Assembly: GCA_016928055.1 (NCBI GenBank)
Contig: JAFGLM010000023.1
Location: 37,464-101,463, forward strand
Direction of reading: 5' to 3'
Origin: Gammaproteobacteria bacterium
GTDB taxonomy: Bacteria > Pseudomonadota > Gammaproteobacteria > HTCC5015
DNA length: 64,000 nucleotides
Below are positions 24,858-34,949 of the stretch, one piece after another. The notes beneath the pieces are model-generated. The model saw nothing but the letters and a program-made list of their open reading frames with translations. It ran no database searches and was not told the origin of the DNA. How positions within the stretch are numbered: the first letter of the stretch is position 1; every line of letters starts with the position of its first letter. Both the position numbers and the translations under genes were made by a program.

Positions 24858-27503
24858 TTAGCAACCTGCCAGCGCCTTGTTGGCGATTTCGTAAACATCT
24901 CGGGACAACCCCGCGTGCTCCAGTATACGCTGCAATTGCTGATGCATTAATTCACTCTGCGGTTGCATCAGCCGACGCCAGGGATTTAGCGCGGCCAGCA
25001 ATCGAGCCGCTACCTGCGGGTTCAGTTCATTTAATTTCAAAACATAGTCTGCTAATAATTGGTAGCCACCACCGGATGGACAATGAAAGCGGACCGGATT
25101 GGACTGTGAAAAAACACCTAACAAAGAGCGCAGCCGGTTCGGATTGGTCAGCGAAAAAGCTGGATCGCCGGTTAAGGCAAGCACTTTTTGCAGGGCATCT
25201 TCCCGCCGCGAGCTGGCCTGGACTGCAAACCATTTATCCAGCACCAGCGGATCGTGGGAATAACGTTGCCTGAAATCCCGCAGCACGTCATCCGCCAACG
25301 CTCCGCCACGGTCCACTAACGGCCCCAGCGCCGCCAGGCGATCGGTCATATTGTTCGCCTGACGATACTGTGCAACGCATAACTCAATCGCATCCGTTTT
25401 CCCGGTGCACATGACATAAGACAGGCATAAGTTCTTTAATGCGCGTCGCGCGATGGCAATAGCATCCAGACCGTGATCTTCACTGTGCAGCTGCAGATAA
25501 CGCTGACGCATTACTCCATAACCGTTGTTTGCAATGGTTCGTCGCAGGTCCTCCCGCGCACGAAAAATCGCCTGTGGATCCGTCGGATTAAACTGTTCCC
25601 CCAGATACTTTTCGTTCGGCAACGCCAAAGCCTCAGCCAACAACCCGGCATCTTGCGAGTCGTCTTCCAGCAATTCGATCACAGCAGCGATAAATCCGTT
25701 CTCACCCACTGCAGGCTGCTGGTTGTCAGATACGACGCGTTGCCGGATTAGTCTTTCGGCATAACGCTGACAGGCTTCCCAACGATTAAAACTGTCGCTA
25801 TCGCGGGTCATCAGCAAATGTAAATCACTGTCGGCGTATTCAAATTCAAGTTTGACCGGTGCCGAAAAATCTCTTAGCAATGAGGGCACCGGCTGCTCCG
25901 GCACATCATAAAAAATAAATTGTTGTTTGGTATCGCCGATCGTAAGCACCAGTGATTCCGCCGCCTCAAGGCCGATATCAGTATGCAAAGCCAGAGATTG
26001 GCCTTTTTTATCCAATAATCCCATCGACACTGGAATAACAACCGGAAGTTTTTCGATTTGATCAGGGCCCGCTGGACAGGATTGTCTAAATATCATGCGA
26101 TAGGTTTTCGCCTCCGCGTTATATTCGCCTTCGACTTCCAGTTCTGGCGTACCCGCCTGGCTATACCAGCGCCGGAACTGTGCCAAATCAAAATGGTTGG
26201 CATCTTCCATCGCCGCTATAAAATCTTCGATGGTTACGGCGTGACCATCATGCCGTTGAAAATAGAGATCCATTCCTCTACGGAATCCGTCTGCGCCCAA
26301 CAGGCAGCGCTGCATGCGAATCAGTTCTGCGCCTTTCTCATAAACAGTAACGGTATAAAAATTGTTTATTTCGATATAGCTTTCCGGCCGTACCGGATGC
26401 GCCATCGGTCCGGCATCCTCGGCAAATTGCATGGTGCGCAATAACTGTACGTCCTGTATGCGTTTGACAGCCCGGGCGCTCATATCAGAACTAAATTCCT
26501 GATCGCGAAAAACCGTCAAGCCTTCCTTCAGACTCAACTGGAACCAGTCGCGGCAGGTAACACGGTTACCGGTCCAGTTATGAAAATATTCATGCGCGAT
26601 AACACCCTCAATGCGTTGATAATCCACATCGGTAGCGGTTTCCCGGCTCGCCAGAACAAACTTGGAATTGAAGATATTCAAGCCCTTGTTTTCCATGGCA
26701 CCCATATTGAAATCATCTACTGCGACGATCATGTAATTGTCGAGATCATATTCGAGGCCAAAAACCCGCTCATCCCATTGCATGGCGTTTTTCAGTGACT
26801 GCATGGCGTGCCCGCATTTATCCCGATTATGCGTCTGCACATATATAGCCAGTTCCACCTCGCGTCCCGATGCCGTCTTATACCGGTCATTGATCGCAAC
26901 AAGATCACCGCCAACCAAAGCAAACAAATAGCAGGGCTTCGGAAAGGGGTCCTGCCAGCGCACCCAATGTCGGCTATCGTCCAATCGGCCCTCTGCTATC
27001 TTGTTACCGTTGGATAACAGTACCGGGTATTGTTCGATATCGGCACGAATGGTGACATCAAAACGCGCCAATACGTCCGGTCTGTCCAGGTAGTAAGTAA
27101 TGCGGCGAAATCCCTCCGCCTCACACTGCGTGCAGAAATTGCCGCTGGAAAGATATAGTCCCTCCAGGGCGGTATTTTTGTCCGGTTGAATTTGAGTAAT
27201 CAGCTCCAGCACAAACGTATCCGGCACATCGAATACGGACAATTTATGTTCGCAGACGGCATAGCGATCAGATTGCATTGCCTTGCCATCCAGCTGGATT
27301 GACAGTAGCTGCAATTGTTCACCATCCATCTCCAGTGCGGTAGCGGCTGTATCGGCAGCCGGATTTCTTCTAATCAGCAGGCGGGACTGCACACGCGTCT
27401 GCTCCGGATCCAGATCAAACTCCAGCTCGATCTTGTCAATTAAAAATGCCGGCGGGCTGTAATCCTGTAATTTTGTTGCCTGGGGTTGTTCTGGTTTCTG
27501 CAT
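24858..27503 (-). CDS. pepN: Aminopeptidase N
   Basis: M1-family zinc aminopeptidase of the cytoplasm that removes N-terminal residues from peptides. I set the start at ATG 27503 (881 residues; E. coli 870), because the longer frame starting with GTG 27572 adds a leader with no match to the family; a second ATG at 27518 is also possible. The exopeptidase motif is MGAMENKGLNIF, and the zinc site is HEYFHNWTGNRVTCRDWFQL followed by LKEGLTVFRDQEFSSD with the second glutamate. The C-terminal half is the long helical repeat domain of proteobacterial PepN. It is divergent from the Kef-type gene. Confidence 0.95.
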   Translation of the reverse strand: MQKPEQPQATKLQDYSPPAFLIDKIELEFDLDPEQTRVQSRLLIRRNPAADTAATALEMDGEQLQLLSIQLDGKAMQSDRYAVCEHKLSVFDVPDTFVLELITQIQPDKNTALEGLYLSSGNFCTQCEAEGFRRITYYLDRPDVLARFDVTIRADIEQYPVLLSNGNKIAEGRLDDSRHWVRWQDPFPKPCYLFALVGGDLVAINDRYKTASGREVELAIYVQTHNRDKCGHAMQSLKNAMQWDERVFGLEYDLDNYMIVAVDDFNMGAMENKGLNIFNSKFVLASRETATDVDYQRIEGVIAHEYFHNWTGNRVTCRDWFQLSLKEGLTVFRDQEFSSDMSARAVKRIQDVQLLRTMQFAEDAGPMAHPVRPESYIEINNFYTVTVYEKGAELIRMQRCLLGADGFRRGMDLYFQRHDGHAVTIEDFIAAMEDANHFDLAQFRRWYSQAGTPELEVEGEYNAEAKTYRMIFRQSCPAGPDQIEKLPVVIPVSMGLLDKKGQSLALHTDIGLEAAESLVLTIGDTKQQFIFYDVPEQPVPSLLRDFSAPVKLEFEYADSDLHLLMTRDSDSFNRWEACQRYAERLIRQRVVSDNQQPAVGENGFIAAVIELLEDDSQDAGLLAEALALPNEKYLGEQFNPTDPQAIFRAREDLRRTIANNGYGVMRQRYLQLHSEDHGLDAIAIARRALKNLCLSYVMCTGKTDAIELCVAQYRQANNMTDRLAALGPLVDRGGALADDVLRDFRQRYSHDPLVLDKWFAVQASSRREDALQKVLALTGDPAFSLTNPNRLRSLLGVFSQSNPVRFHCPSGGGYQLLADYVLKLNELNPQVAARLLAALNPWRRLMQPQSELMHQQLQRILEHAGLSRDVYEIANKALAGC

Positions 27504-27632
27504 CGCGATATCGATCATAAAAATTAGTTTTAACAAAAAATCCACGGCTGAATAATATCCGCGCGGAATCACATATAATCAGACCTGTGACCAAGAGTAG
27601 CCCAATATTATCCCCCGGTAAGCTTAGTTGAT

Positions 27633-28802
27633 ATGCATGACCCTACCATTATTTACTCGGTTTTTCTGATATTCGCCGGTACCGCACTGGTTGCAACGGT
27701 CGCGTTATTTGCACGGCAGTCGATGTTGATCGCCTATATTCTGGTTGGTATCGCGGCCGGCCCATCTGGTTTTAATCTGGTAACCGACGTTGAAATGATC
27801 AAGCAAATCGCGCATGTCGGCATCATCTTCCTGTTATTCCTGCTGGGTATGAACCTGGAACCACGTGAGCTGGCAAGATTTTTCCGGACAACCACCGTCA
27901 TTACATTAATCAGCTCATTTTTGTTTTTCGCTACTGGCGCGGTCACCGGTCTGCTGTGCGGCTTTAGCCCGACCGAATCGATTGTTATTGGTGTATCAAT
28001 GATGTTCTCCAGCACCATCATCGGCCTTAAGTTGCTGCCAACAACCACCCTGCATCAACAACATATGGGTGAGATTATGATCAGTATCCTGCTCTTGCAG
28101 GACATCATCGCGATTATCGTCTTACTCGGCATTCAGGGCTCGGTGCAGGATACCTCCATCTGGTGGGGGTTTGGTCGCATTCTGCTGGCTTTGCCACTGC
28201 TGATTGGTTTCGCCTTTCTGATTTCGCGTTATCTGATTCAGGCGCTACTGGCCAGATTTGATCGTATCCAGGAATATATATTCCTGTTGACGATTGGTTG
28301 GTGTCTGTTCATCTCGCAACTGGGCCAATGGCTGGGCTTAAGCTATGAGATCGGTGCTTTTATCGGCGGTGTCAGCCTGGCAATCAGTCCAATCTCGCGA
28401 TTTATCACCGAACGCATGAAACCAGTCAGGGATTTTTTCCTGGTGATGTTCTTTTTCTCGCTGGGCGCAAGCTTTAATCTGGATATGGCCAAACAACTGT
28501 TGATACCTGCGTTGATCGTTGCGGTGCTGATGATGCTGTTAAAACCACTGGTATTTGCTCAATTGTTAGTCAAGCAAGGCGAAAAAACGGGTTTCTCCCG
28601 TCAGGCCGGTGTCAGATTGGGGCAGATCAGCGAGTTTTCCCTATTGATTGCAGTGTTGGCACTGGAAACCCGCGTTATCTCTGCGGAAGCGGCTTCGTTG
28701 ATACAAATTGCAACGCTGCTGACCTTTATCGCCTCTTCTTACTACATTGTGGTGCGTTACCCGACCCCAATCGCGGTAGACGACAAACTGCGCAAAGATT
28801 AA
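27633..28802 (+). CDS. Kef-type monovalent cation:proton antiporter, membrane domain only
   Basis: A 389-residue protein with about 12 membrane helices of the CPA2 family. It starts at the periplasmic-helix sequence TIIYSVFLIFAGTALVATVAL; ILVGIAAGPSGFNLV is the family's typical second helix and FFFSLGASFNLDMAKQLL is the conserved late motif. KefB and KefC carry a C-terminal nucleotide-binding TrkA-N/RCK domain after about residue 390; here the protein ends there, so a regulatory domain is missing or supplied elsewhere. Such short CPA2 proteins are known. It is 81 bases before the GGDEF-EAL gene, possibly co-transcribed. Confidence 0.87.
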   Translation: MHDPTIIYSVFLIFAGTALVATVALFARQSMLIAYILVGIAAGPSGFNLVTDVEMIKQIAHVGIIFLLFLLGMNLEPRELARFFRTTTVITLISSFLFFATGAVTGLLCGFSPTESIVIGVSMMFSSTIIGLKLLPTTTLHQQHMGEIMISILLLQDIIAIIVLLGIQGSVQDTSIWWGFGRILLALPLLIGFAFLISRYLIQALLARFDRIQEYIFLLTIGWCLFISQLGQWLGLSYEIGAFIGGVSLAISPISRFITERMKPVRDFFLVMFFFSLGASFNLDMAKQLLIPALIVAVLMMLLKPLVFAQLLVKQGEKTGFSRQAGVRLGQISEFSLLIAVLALETRVISAEAASLIQIATLLTFIASSYYIVVRYPTPIAVDDKLRKD

Positions 28803-28883
28803 GCTTAGCCGCTATCGGATTGTCGCTCTGAATTTGCTCGAGTGGCCAGATCAAGACAATAAATAGTTACAAGAGCTGTACAA

Positions 28884-31800
28884 ATGAAGTCCAGATCAGT
28901 TGCAGACAAACCAACACTGAAAATACTGCTGGCGGTCAAAGGCCAGGCTGATAATCTTGATATGTTGCGGCCAATCAAGCTCTTTACCGACGCCCGCATC
29001 GAAATAACCAATCCCCGCTCCACCAAAGAATTTGCTGAAGCATTGGACCAGGAGAAATTCGACGCCATGATCTGCGATCATCATCTTTTTGGTCGTCGCA
29101 GCCTGCCCAAAATCAGCAGTTTACGTGAACAATCAACTGCCGAGCCTTTAATTACCTTTGCGCACAATATTAATCCAGAGTTACTTAAAGAGGCGCGCTC
29201 TTTACACAGTTTGCATACTTTCGTCATCAAAGATCTGGGGGCGGCCGGTTTACACAATTTGATCTTTATGACACTCAAATATGCCCTGTTATGCCAGGTC
29301 AAAACACAAGGCAGCCATAACCATCCATTGTTTAAGGAAGTCTCACGCAGCTACGTTTACCACTCCAGTATAGACAAACAAGGACGTATGCAAACCGACT
29401 GGATGTCCGATTCATTTGAAGATGTTACTGGTTATGCACGTAAAGACGTTAGCGCCAAAGGCGGCTGGATAGCCTGTGTACACAAAGAGGATTTGCCGGC
29501 GATCAAGGAATTTACCGAAACCCTGATAAGCAACAAGACCGCAACGACGCTTTATCGAGCAACCAAGAAAAACGGCGAAACAATCTGGCTGGAAAGCGTC
29601 GGTCAACCGGAGTGGGATGAAGCCAATCAACAAGTAGTGGGTATTACCGGTGGTAGCCGTGATGTTACAGAGCGGGTCTTTTTACAGAACACCCTGGATA
29701 TGCTCAATCGCCAGCAGAATGCAACCATCAGGCTGGGAGAAATCGCCTCAACCGAACCGGAATTACCGGAGCTACTTCGGCAAACAACAATTCTAGTCAC
29801 ACAGACTCTTGATGCCTGGCTCTGTGAAATTTTCCTGATTGGCGGCGACGGCACTGAAGGTGTTTTGCATGCCGGTATGGGCCTGGAGTCAAAACAAGTT
29901 GGCAACTTTAAACTACCTTTAAATCGCGACAATGAATTCAAATATATTATTGAAAATAAGGAACCGGTATTAAGCGATGACCTGAGAAAGGAAAAAAGAT
30001 TTCGGCCGTCGGCGCATTTACGACGCAATAAAGTCTTGTCCGGCATTTGCGCGCCGATCAGAGCGGGTGCTGAATCTATCGGCATGCTGGCAGTTTACAG
30101 TAATCGCACCGATGCATTTGATCACGACAATCTTAATTTTGTGCATGCGATGGCGACCATGGTGGCGGCATTTACCGTACAGCACTCAACAGAATTCAGA
30201 TTGCGCAACACGCGGCAGGTACTCGTCGAACAAACTTCGCAATTACATAGGGGGTTGGACGACAGTCTTGCACAAAAAGACAGCACCCACACGGATGACG
30301 ACATCAGCGTTATCGTTAAAACTGCAAAGGAATTGCGCAGCCGCGATATCATCCTGTCGGCAACCTCACGCGCCACCGGCAGATTAATCGATGCCACCGA
30401 TTGGCAAACCTCCATGAGTGAAGTTCTGGAAGAACTGGGTCGCGCCAGTAACGCCAGCCGCTGCTATATATCACATGTCAGTTCAAATGACGGCCGCAGC
30501 AACATGCAGTTTGAGTGGGTCAATGCAGGCATTCAGCCCTGCATGGAAAATACGCTTTTCCGCAATATGTCGCTTGAAGAAGTCGGATTGGGCCAGTTTA
30601 TTGAAACGTTGGGTCGCGGTGGTATTCTGGTCGGTTCAACAGATGAATTCGGCAAACATGAACAAAACTATTTTAAAAAACTCGGTGTGCTATCGACTGC
30701 GATTGTACCGATTTTTATCGAAGAAAAATGGTGGGGTTATCTTGGTTTTGATGATTGTCATGAACGCCGTAGCTGGTCGACCGCTGAAATTGATGCACTT
30801 CATATAGCTGCCAATACTATATCCACTGCATTGGCACGCAGACAAAATGACGCTGCGCTACAAGCCATTCAGGAAGGCACGGTAAGTAAAACCGGCGAAG
30901 ATTATTTTCAATCGCTGTTAACGCACCTGATTGGTATTTTTGAAGCAGATTACTGTTTGATCGCGCAGGCCATCGCGCCTAATCGTTTTCGCATTAACAA
31001 TGCTTTACGCAAGGGTGAATTAATACCACCATTTGAATATCAACAACAGGAATCCAATTTTGATAATGCGAACACTGCTCAGATTATCCATTTTACTGAC
31101 GGCGTCAATAAAGTTTTCTCGGAGAATAAATGGCTGCGTGATAATAAGATAGAAGGATATCTGGCGATACCTGTGACCGGTAATGACAAAAGCGTACTGG
31201 GTCATATTGCCGTCATGAGCACCAAACGCCTGGAAGCTAATGCAAGGGAATTGCAGATACTCAATATCTTTGCCGCACGAGTGGGTGTTGAGCTGGAACG
31301 TCAACGCATGGAAAAAGAAAACCTGCAACTCGCGCGTATATCACTGGAAAATCCCAATATGGTCATGATCGCCGACCTGGCCGGCAAGATACTGTTCAGT
31401 AATCCAGCCTGTTCAAAAATGGTTGAGCGCCTGAACATCGGTTCTGTAGAAAGCCTGCTGCCGGAAAATCATATTGAGTTAATTGAACAAACCCAGGCCA
31501 GCGGCGATGAAGTTATCAGAGTTGAACGCGCCATCAGCGATTATCATTTCCAGTGGAATTACTATCTGCAAAGCGATCTGAATCGAATTCATATCTATGC
31601 CATTGATATGACCCGCTATCGATTGATGGAAGAACAGTTACGAAAAGACGCTTTTCACGATCCGCTCACCGGTTTGCCGAACCGTAACTATTTTAACAGT
31701 TTGTTGGAACACGCAATTGAACGGACCAGCCGTCGCAATGATTATGAGTTTGCTGTTTTATATCTGGATCTGGATCGTTTTAAATACATCAATGACAGCC

Positions 31801-32957
31801 TTGGTCATGCCTATGGCGATAAATTCCTGGAGACTGTCGCACAGGTATTGAAAAACTGCTTACGTCCCGGCGACTATATTGCACGTCTGGGCGGAGATGA
31901 GTTTGCAATCCTGCTTGATGCCGTGCCCAATGAACAGGAAGTAACCAACATTGCTTCACGTATTCAGCAAGTGCTGTCAAAACCCATTCGTATCAGCAAA
32001 CACGAAACTTTCACCAGCGCCAGCATCGGCATTGCCATGAGCGCACGCGGCTATAACAACCCGCAAGACATCTTGCGAGATGCCGATATCGCCATGTACA
32101 GCGCCAAACAATCGGGTCGTGCGCGTTACGCGCTATTTGACGGTCGTATGCACGAAGAAATGGTGCATGTTATGCGATTGGAAGTTGATCTACGTCATGC
32201 ACTGCAAAATAACGAATTGCACGTCTATTACCAGCCAATCTATTCAATTGCTGAGAAATGCCTGGCTGGTATGGAAGCACTGGTACGATGGAATCATCCT
32301 GAAAGAGGTTTTCTGGAGCCGCATGATTTTATCATGCTGGCAGAAGAGATGAGCATTATACGTGATATTGATTATCTGGTTCTTAAACAAGCAACCAAAC
32401 AATTAAAACAATGGCGTAAGAAATATGAGGCTGCAAAAAACATCAAAATTCACGTCAATATGTCAGGTATACATTTTAACAGCACCGCTGTCCTGGCAGA
32501 AATCGGCAATGTTTTAAAAGACAATAAACTCAGTAATGACAGCTTACAACTCGAACTTACCGAAAGCGTAATTATGGATAATACAGGCCGCTCAGGCGAA
32601 ATTTTCAATATATTGAGCAAGCTCGGCGTGCATATCAGTATCGATGATTTTGGTGTTGGTTACTCTTCCTTAAGTCGTCTAACCAAACTACCGGTTGATA
32701 TGTTGAAGATAGACCGTGGTTTTGTGCAATCAATGATTGTTGATTCAAGCAGCCTGAATATTACACGCGCAGTCATTGATCTGGCACATGATCTGAATAT
32801 GGAAGTTATTGCAGAAGGCGTTGAAACTCAGGGGCAATATCAGATATTGGGACGCATGGGCTGCCAGTATGCTCAGGGGTTTTACATTTCAAAACCGATG
32901 ACGGCAGAAGAAGCGGATGTGTTTTTATCAAATCCACCTGTCATGCAAACCGGCTAG
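28884..32957 (+). CDS. Multidomain sensor protein: receiver-like, PAS, GAF repeats, GGDEF, EAL
   Basis: A 1357-residue soluble protein of cyclic-di-GMP metabolism. The N-terminal domain (about 10-140) looks like a receiver with the phospho-acceptor aspartate in AMICDHHLFGR and a lysine in FVIKD, but the acidic pair is missing. A PAS domain follows (about 155-265, ending GGSRDVTERV), then at least three GAF-like domains (about 275-430, 500-665 and 675-830), a second PAS (about 835-910), GGDEF with the intact motif GGDEF at residues 1003-1007, and EAL with EAL at 1131-1133 and DDFGVGYSSL starting at residue 1254. Both catalytic motifs appear intact, so it may make or break the messenger. No membrane helix is visible. 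It lies after a Kef-type gene and converges on an acyl-CoA ligase gene. Confidence 0.9.
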   Translation: MKSRSVADKPTLKILLAVKGQADNLDMLRPIKLFTDARIEITNPRSTKEFAEALDQEKFDAMICDHHLFGRRSLPKISSLREQSTAEPLITFAHNINPELLKEARSLHSLHTFVIKDLGAAGLHNLIFMTLKYALLCQVKTQGSHNHPLFKEVSRSYVYHSSIDKQGRMQTDWMSDSFEDVTGYARKDVSAKGGWIACVHKEDLPAIKEFTETLISNKTATTLYRATKKNGETIWLESVGQPEWDEANQQVVGITGGSRDVTERVFLQNTLDMLNRQQNATIRLGEIASTEPELPELLRQTTILVTQTLDAWLCEIFLIGGDGTEGVLHAGMGLESKQVGNFKLPLNRDNEFKYIIENKEPVLSDDLRKEKRFRPSAHLRRNKVLSGICAPIRAGAESIGMLAVYSNRTDAFDHDNLNFVHAMATMVAAFTVQHSTEFRLRNTRQVLVEQTSQLHRGLDDSLAQKDSTHTDDDISVIVKTAKELRSRDIILSATSRATGRLIDATDWQTSMSEVLEELGRASNASRCYISHVSSNDGRSNMQFEWVNAGIQPCMENTLFRNMSLEEVGLGQFIETLGRGGILVGSTDEFGKHEQNYFKKLGVLSTAIVPIFIEEKWWGYLGFDDCHERRSWSTAEIDALHIAANTISTALARRQNDAALQAIQEGTVSKTGEDYFQSLLTHLIGIFEADYCLIAQAIAPNRFRINNALRKGELIPPFEYQQQESNFDNANTAQIIHFTDGVNKVFSENKWLRDNKIEGYLAIPVTGNDKSVLGHIAVMSTKRLEANARELQILNIFAARVGVELERQRMEKENLQLARISLENPNMVMIADLAGKILFSNPACSKMVERLNIGSVESLLPENHIELIEQTQASGDEVIRVERAISDYHFQWNYYLQSDLNRIHIYAIDMTRYRLMEEQLRKDAFHDPLTGLPNRNYFNSLLEHAIERTSRRNDYEFAVLYLDLDRFKYINDSLGHAYGDKFLETVAQVLKNCLRPGDYIARLGGDEFAILLDAVPNEQEVTNIASRIQQVLSKPIRISKHETFTSASIGIAMSARGYNNPQDILRDADIAMYSAKQSGRARYALFDGRMHEEMVHVMRLEVDLRHALQNNELHVYYQPIYSIAEKCLAGMEALVRWNHPERGFLEPHDFIMLAEEMSIIRDIDYLVLKQATKQLKQWRKKYEAAKNIKIHVNMSGIHFNSTAVLAEIGNVLKDNKLSNDSLQLELTESVIMDNTGRSGEIFNILSKLGVHISIDDFGVGYSSLSRLTKLPVDMLKIDRGFVQSMIVDSSSLNITRAVIDLAHDLNMEVIAEGVETQGQYQILGRMGCQYAQGFYISKPMTAEEADVFLSNPPVMQTG

Positions 32958-32977
32958 CAGGAAATTAAAAATGGAGT

Positions 32978-34783
32978 TTAGTGAGTAAATAATTCTTCTA
33001 TTTGATTTTTATAAAATTCCAGTAGGCGGGAACGTTTGAGCTTCATGGTTGGCGTCAGCAAATCTTGTTCAATCGTCCAGGGTTCGAGTGTTAAATACAC
33101 TTCCCTAATCTGCGCATAACCCGGAAATTTTTTTAAATGGCCTGCCATATGAGATAAAACAGCTTTTTTTACGTCTTTTCGATTCAGTACATTTTCTTCA
33201 TCAATATTGATACCACGCTCAAGTGCGAATTCATGCCAGGCATCCTTATTTAAAACAACAAGTGCGGCTAATGAAGGCCGGCCGTCACCAACCACTGCAA
33301 CCTGTTCAAATAAGGCATCCAGACTAATCGCTGTTTCCATGTCACCGGGAGGAATATTTTCACCATTACTCAGTATCAGTATTTCTTTTAAACGACCCGT
33401 CAGATAAATAAACCCATCTTCATCAAGGTAGGCGAGATCACCGGTACGCAACCAACCATCTTCGGTAAACGCTGTCACGGTTGCTTTCTCATTTTTCCAG
33501 TAGCCAGACATCACGCTCGCACTTAATGTCTGCAATTCTCCATCGCCTGCGATTCGCACCAGAGTGTTTTTAAGTGGCGGACCAACACTGCCGAGCTTAT
33601 TGTACTTCGGATTATTTACCGATATCACGGGGCTGGCTTCGGTAAGGCCGTAACCCTGCAACAAAGTCAGGCCTAGACTGTTGAAGAACTGATCAATCTC
33701 CCGAGATAACGCCGCTCCACCACACAAGGCAATTCGAATCCTGCCGCCAAATTGCTGCAGGATTTTACCGGCAACCAGTTTATTCAACAGCGGCCACAAC
33801 AGAATTATCGGCGACCACCATTTTTGACCCCATAGAAAACACATTCGCCGATAACCAACAACCAGGGTTAATCTGAAGATTACGCGCTTATATAGCGATG
33901 CTTTGTTAAGGTTGTTCTGGATTTTGGTATACAGTTTTTCATAAATGCGCGGTACAGAAATAAAACAAGTTGGCCTTATTTGCTTTAAATCGTCACCTAA
34001 TTGTTGAAAAGAACGCGCGAAAGCTACTGTGTATCCGCACATTACGGGGAGATAATAACCTGCCGTGCGTTCAAACATATGTGATAACGGTAAAAACGAT
34101 AAAAATAATTCATGCTGAGTTAATTTAACCGCATGTAATCCATTACGAACATTAAGCAGAATATTGCGATGACTCAACATAACGCCTTTAGAGCTGCCGG
34201 TAGTACCGGAAGTAAAAACCAGCGTTGCAGTGGCATCCGGATCAATGACTTCGGTCTGCAACCCACCTTCCAGGCCGAACAACCAGTCAGAGAGACTTTC
34301 TAATCGCGAATCTTCCGGAGCATCTTCTTCCGAAATCAATGCAACACTGACTATTTGTTCCACAGTGGGCAAACCATCCTCATGCGCCAGTAAACCCCGC
34401 CATTGTAATTTGCCCGCCACTATCACCAGTTTTGCGCCGGATTCCTGCAAAATATGTGCTGCATTTCCCGGCCGGTCATCGACAAAAAGTGGCACGGTAA
34501 TCAACCCCAGGCCCAGCGCCGCTTGATCAAACAAAACCCACTCGCGACTATTGCGCAACATTAAGGCAACGCGATCACCCTTTTGCAGCCCCATTTTCAG
34601 CATGGCTTGTTGCCAACGCCCTACCTCATGACTCATTTCCAGCCACGTTGTATCAACCCAGTGCTGGCGGCCCCAATCGTAGTGTTTATACGCAACAGCA
34701 CCGGGCGAACGCTCAACACGCTCACGGAACAGTCCGGCCAGGGTTAAATCCTCTGTCGGCTCAATAATGTCCGCATGATTCAT
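32978..34783 (-). CDS. Long-chain acyl-CoA synthetase (AMP-binding, FAA1 type)
   Basis: A 601-residue adenylate-forming enzyme that should activate long-chain fatty acids to acyl-CoA. The P-loop-like AMP-binding motif is LVFTSGTTGSSKGVMLSHRN, the FAA1 group is indicated by FLPLSHMFERTAGYYLPV and by LLQGYGLTEASPVIS, and the adenylate-binding GWLRTGDLAYLDEDGFIYLTGR and ILSNGENIPPGDMETAI are intact. The C-terminal catalytic lysine region (LTPTMKLKRSRLLEFY) is complete. It is convergent with the GGDEF-EAL gene and divergent from zapE; the long-chain specificity is by family resemblance. Confidence 0.92.
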   Translation of the reverse strand: MNHADIIEPTEDLTLAGLFRERVERSPGAVAYKHYDWGRQHWVDTTWLEMSHEVGRWQQAMLKMGLQKGDRVALMLRNSREWVLFDQAALGLGLITVPLFVDDRPGNAAHILQESGAKLVIVAGKLQWRGLLAHEDGLPTVEQIVSVALISEEDAPEDSRLESLSDWLFGLEGGLQTEVIDPDATATLVFTSGTTGSSKGVMLSHRNILLNVRNGLHAVKLTQHELFLSFLPLSHMFERTAGYYLPVMCGYTVAFARSFQQLGDDLKQIRPTCFISVPRIYEKLYTKIQNNLNKASLYKRVIFRLTLVVGYRRMCFLWGQKWWSPIILLWPLLNKLVAGKILQQFGGRIRIALCGGAALSREIDQFFNSLGLTLLQGYGLTEASPVISVNNPKYNKLGSVGPPLKNTLVRIAGDGELQTLSASVMSGYWKNEKATVTAFTEDGWLRTGDLAYLDEDGFIYLTGRLKEILILSNGENIPPGDMETAISLDALFEQVAVVGDGRPSLAALVVLNKDAWHEFALERGINIDEENVLNRKDVKKAVLSHMAGHLKKFPGYAQIREVYLTLEPWTIEQDLLTPTMKLKRSRLLEFYKNQIEELFTH

Positions 34784-34949
34784 AGAGATTTATACAATTA
34801 CTATTGATTTAATCGACGCAAACTAGCGCAAATGTTGTGAAGCGGCAAGAACAAACCGAGCCATCTCATACTAATTACCGATTCGCTGCACAGCTGCTGT
34901 GAGTTTCGGTACTATTGTCGATCGAACCAAAAGATAGACATCTAAATTC

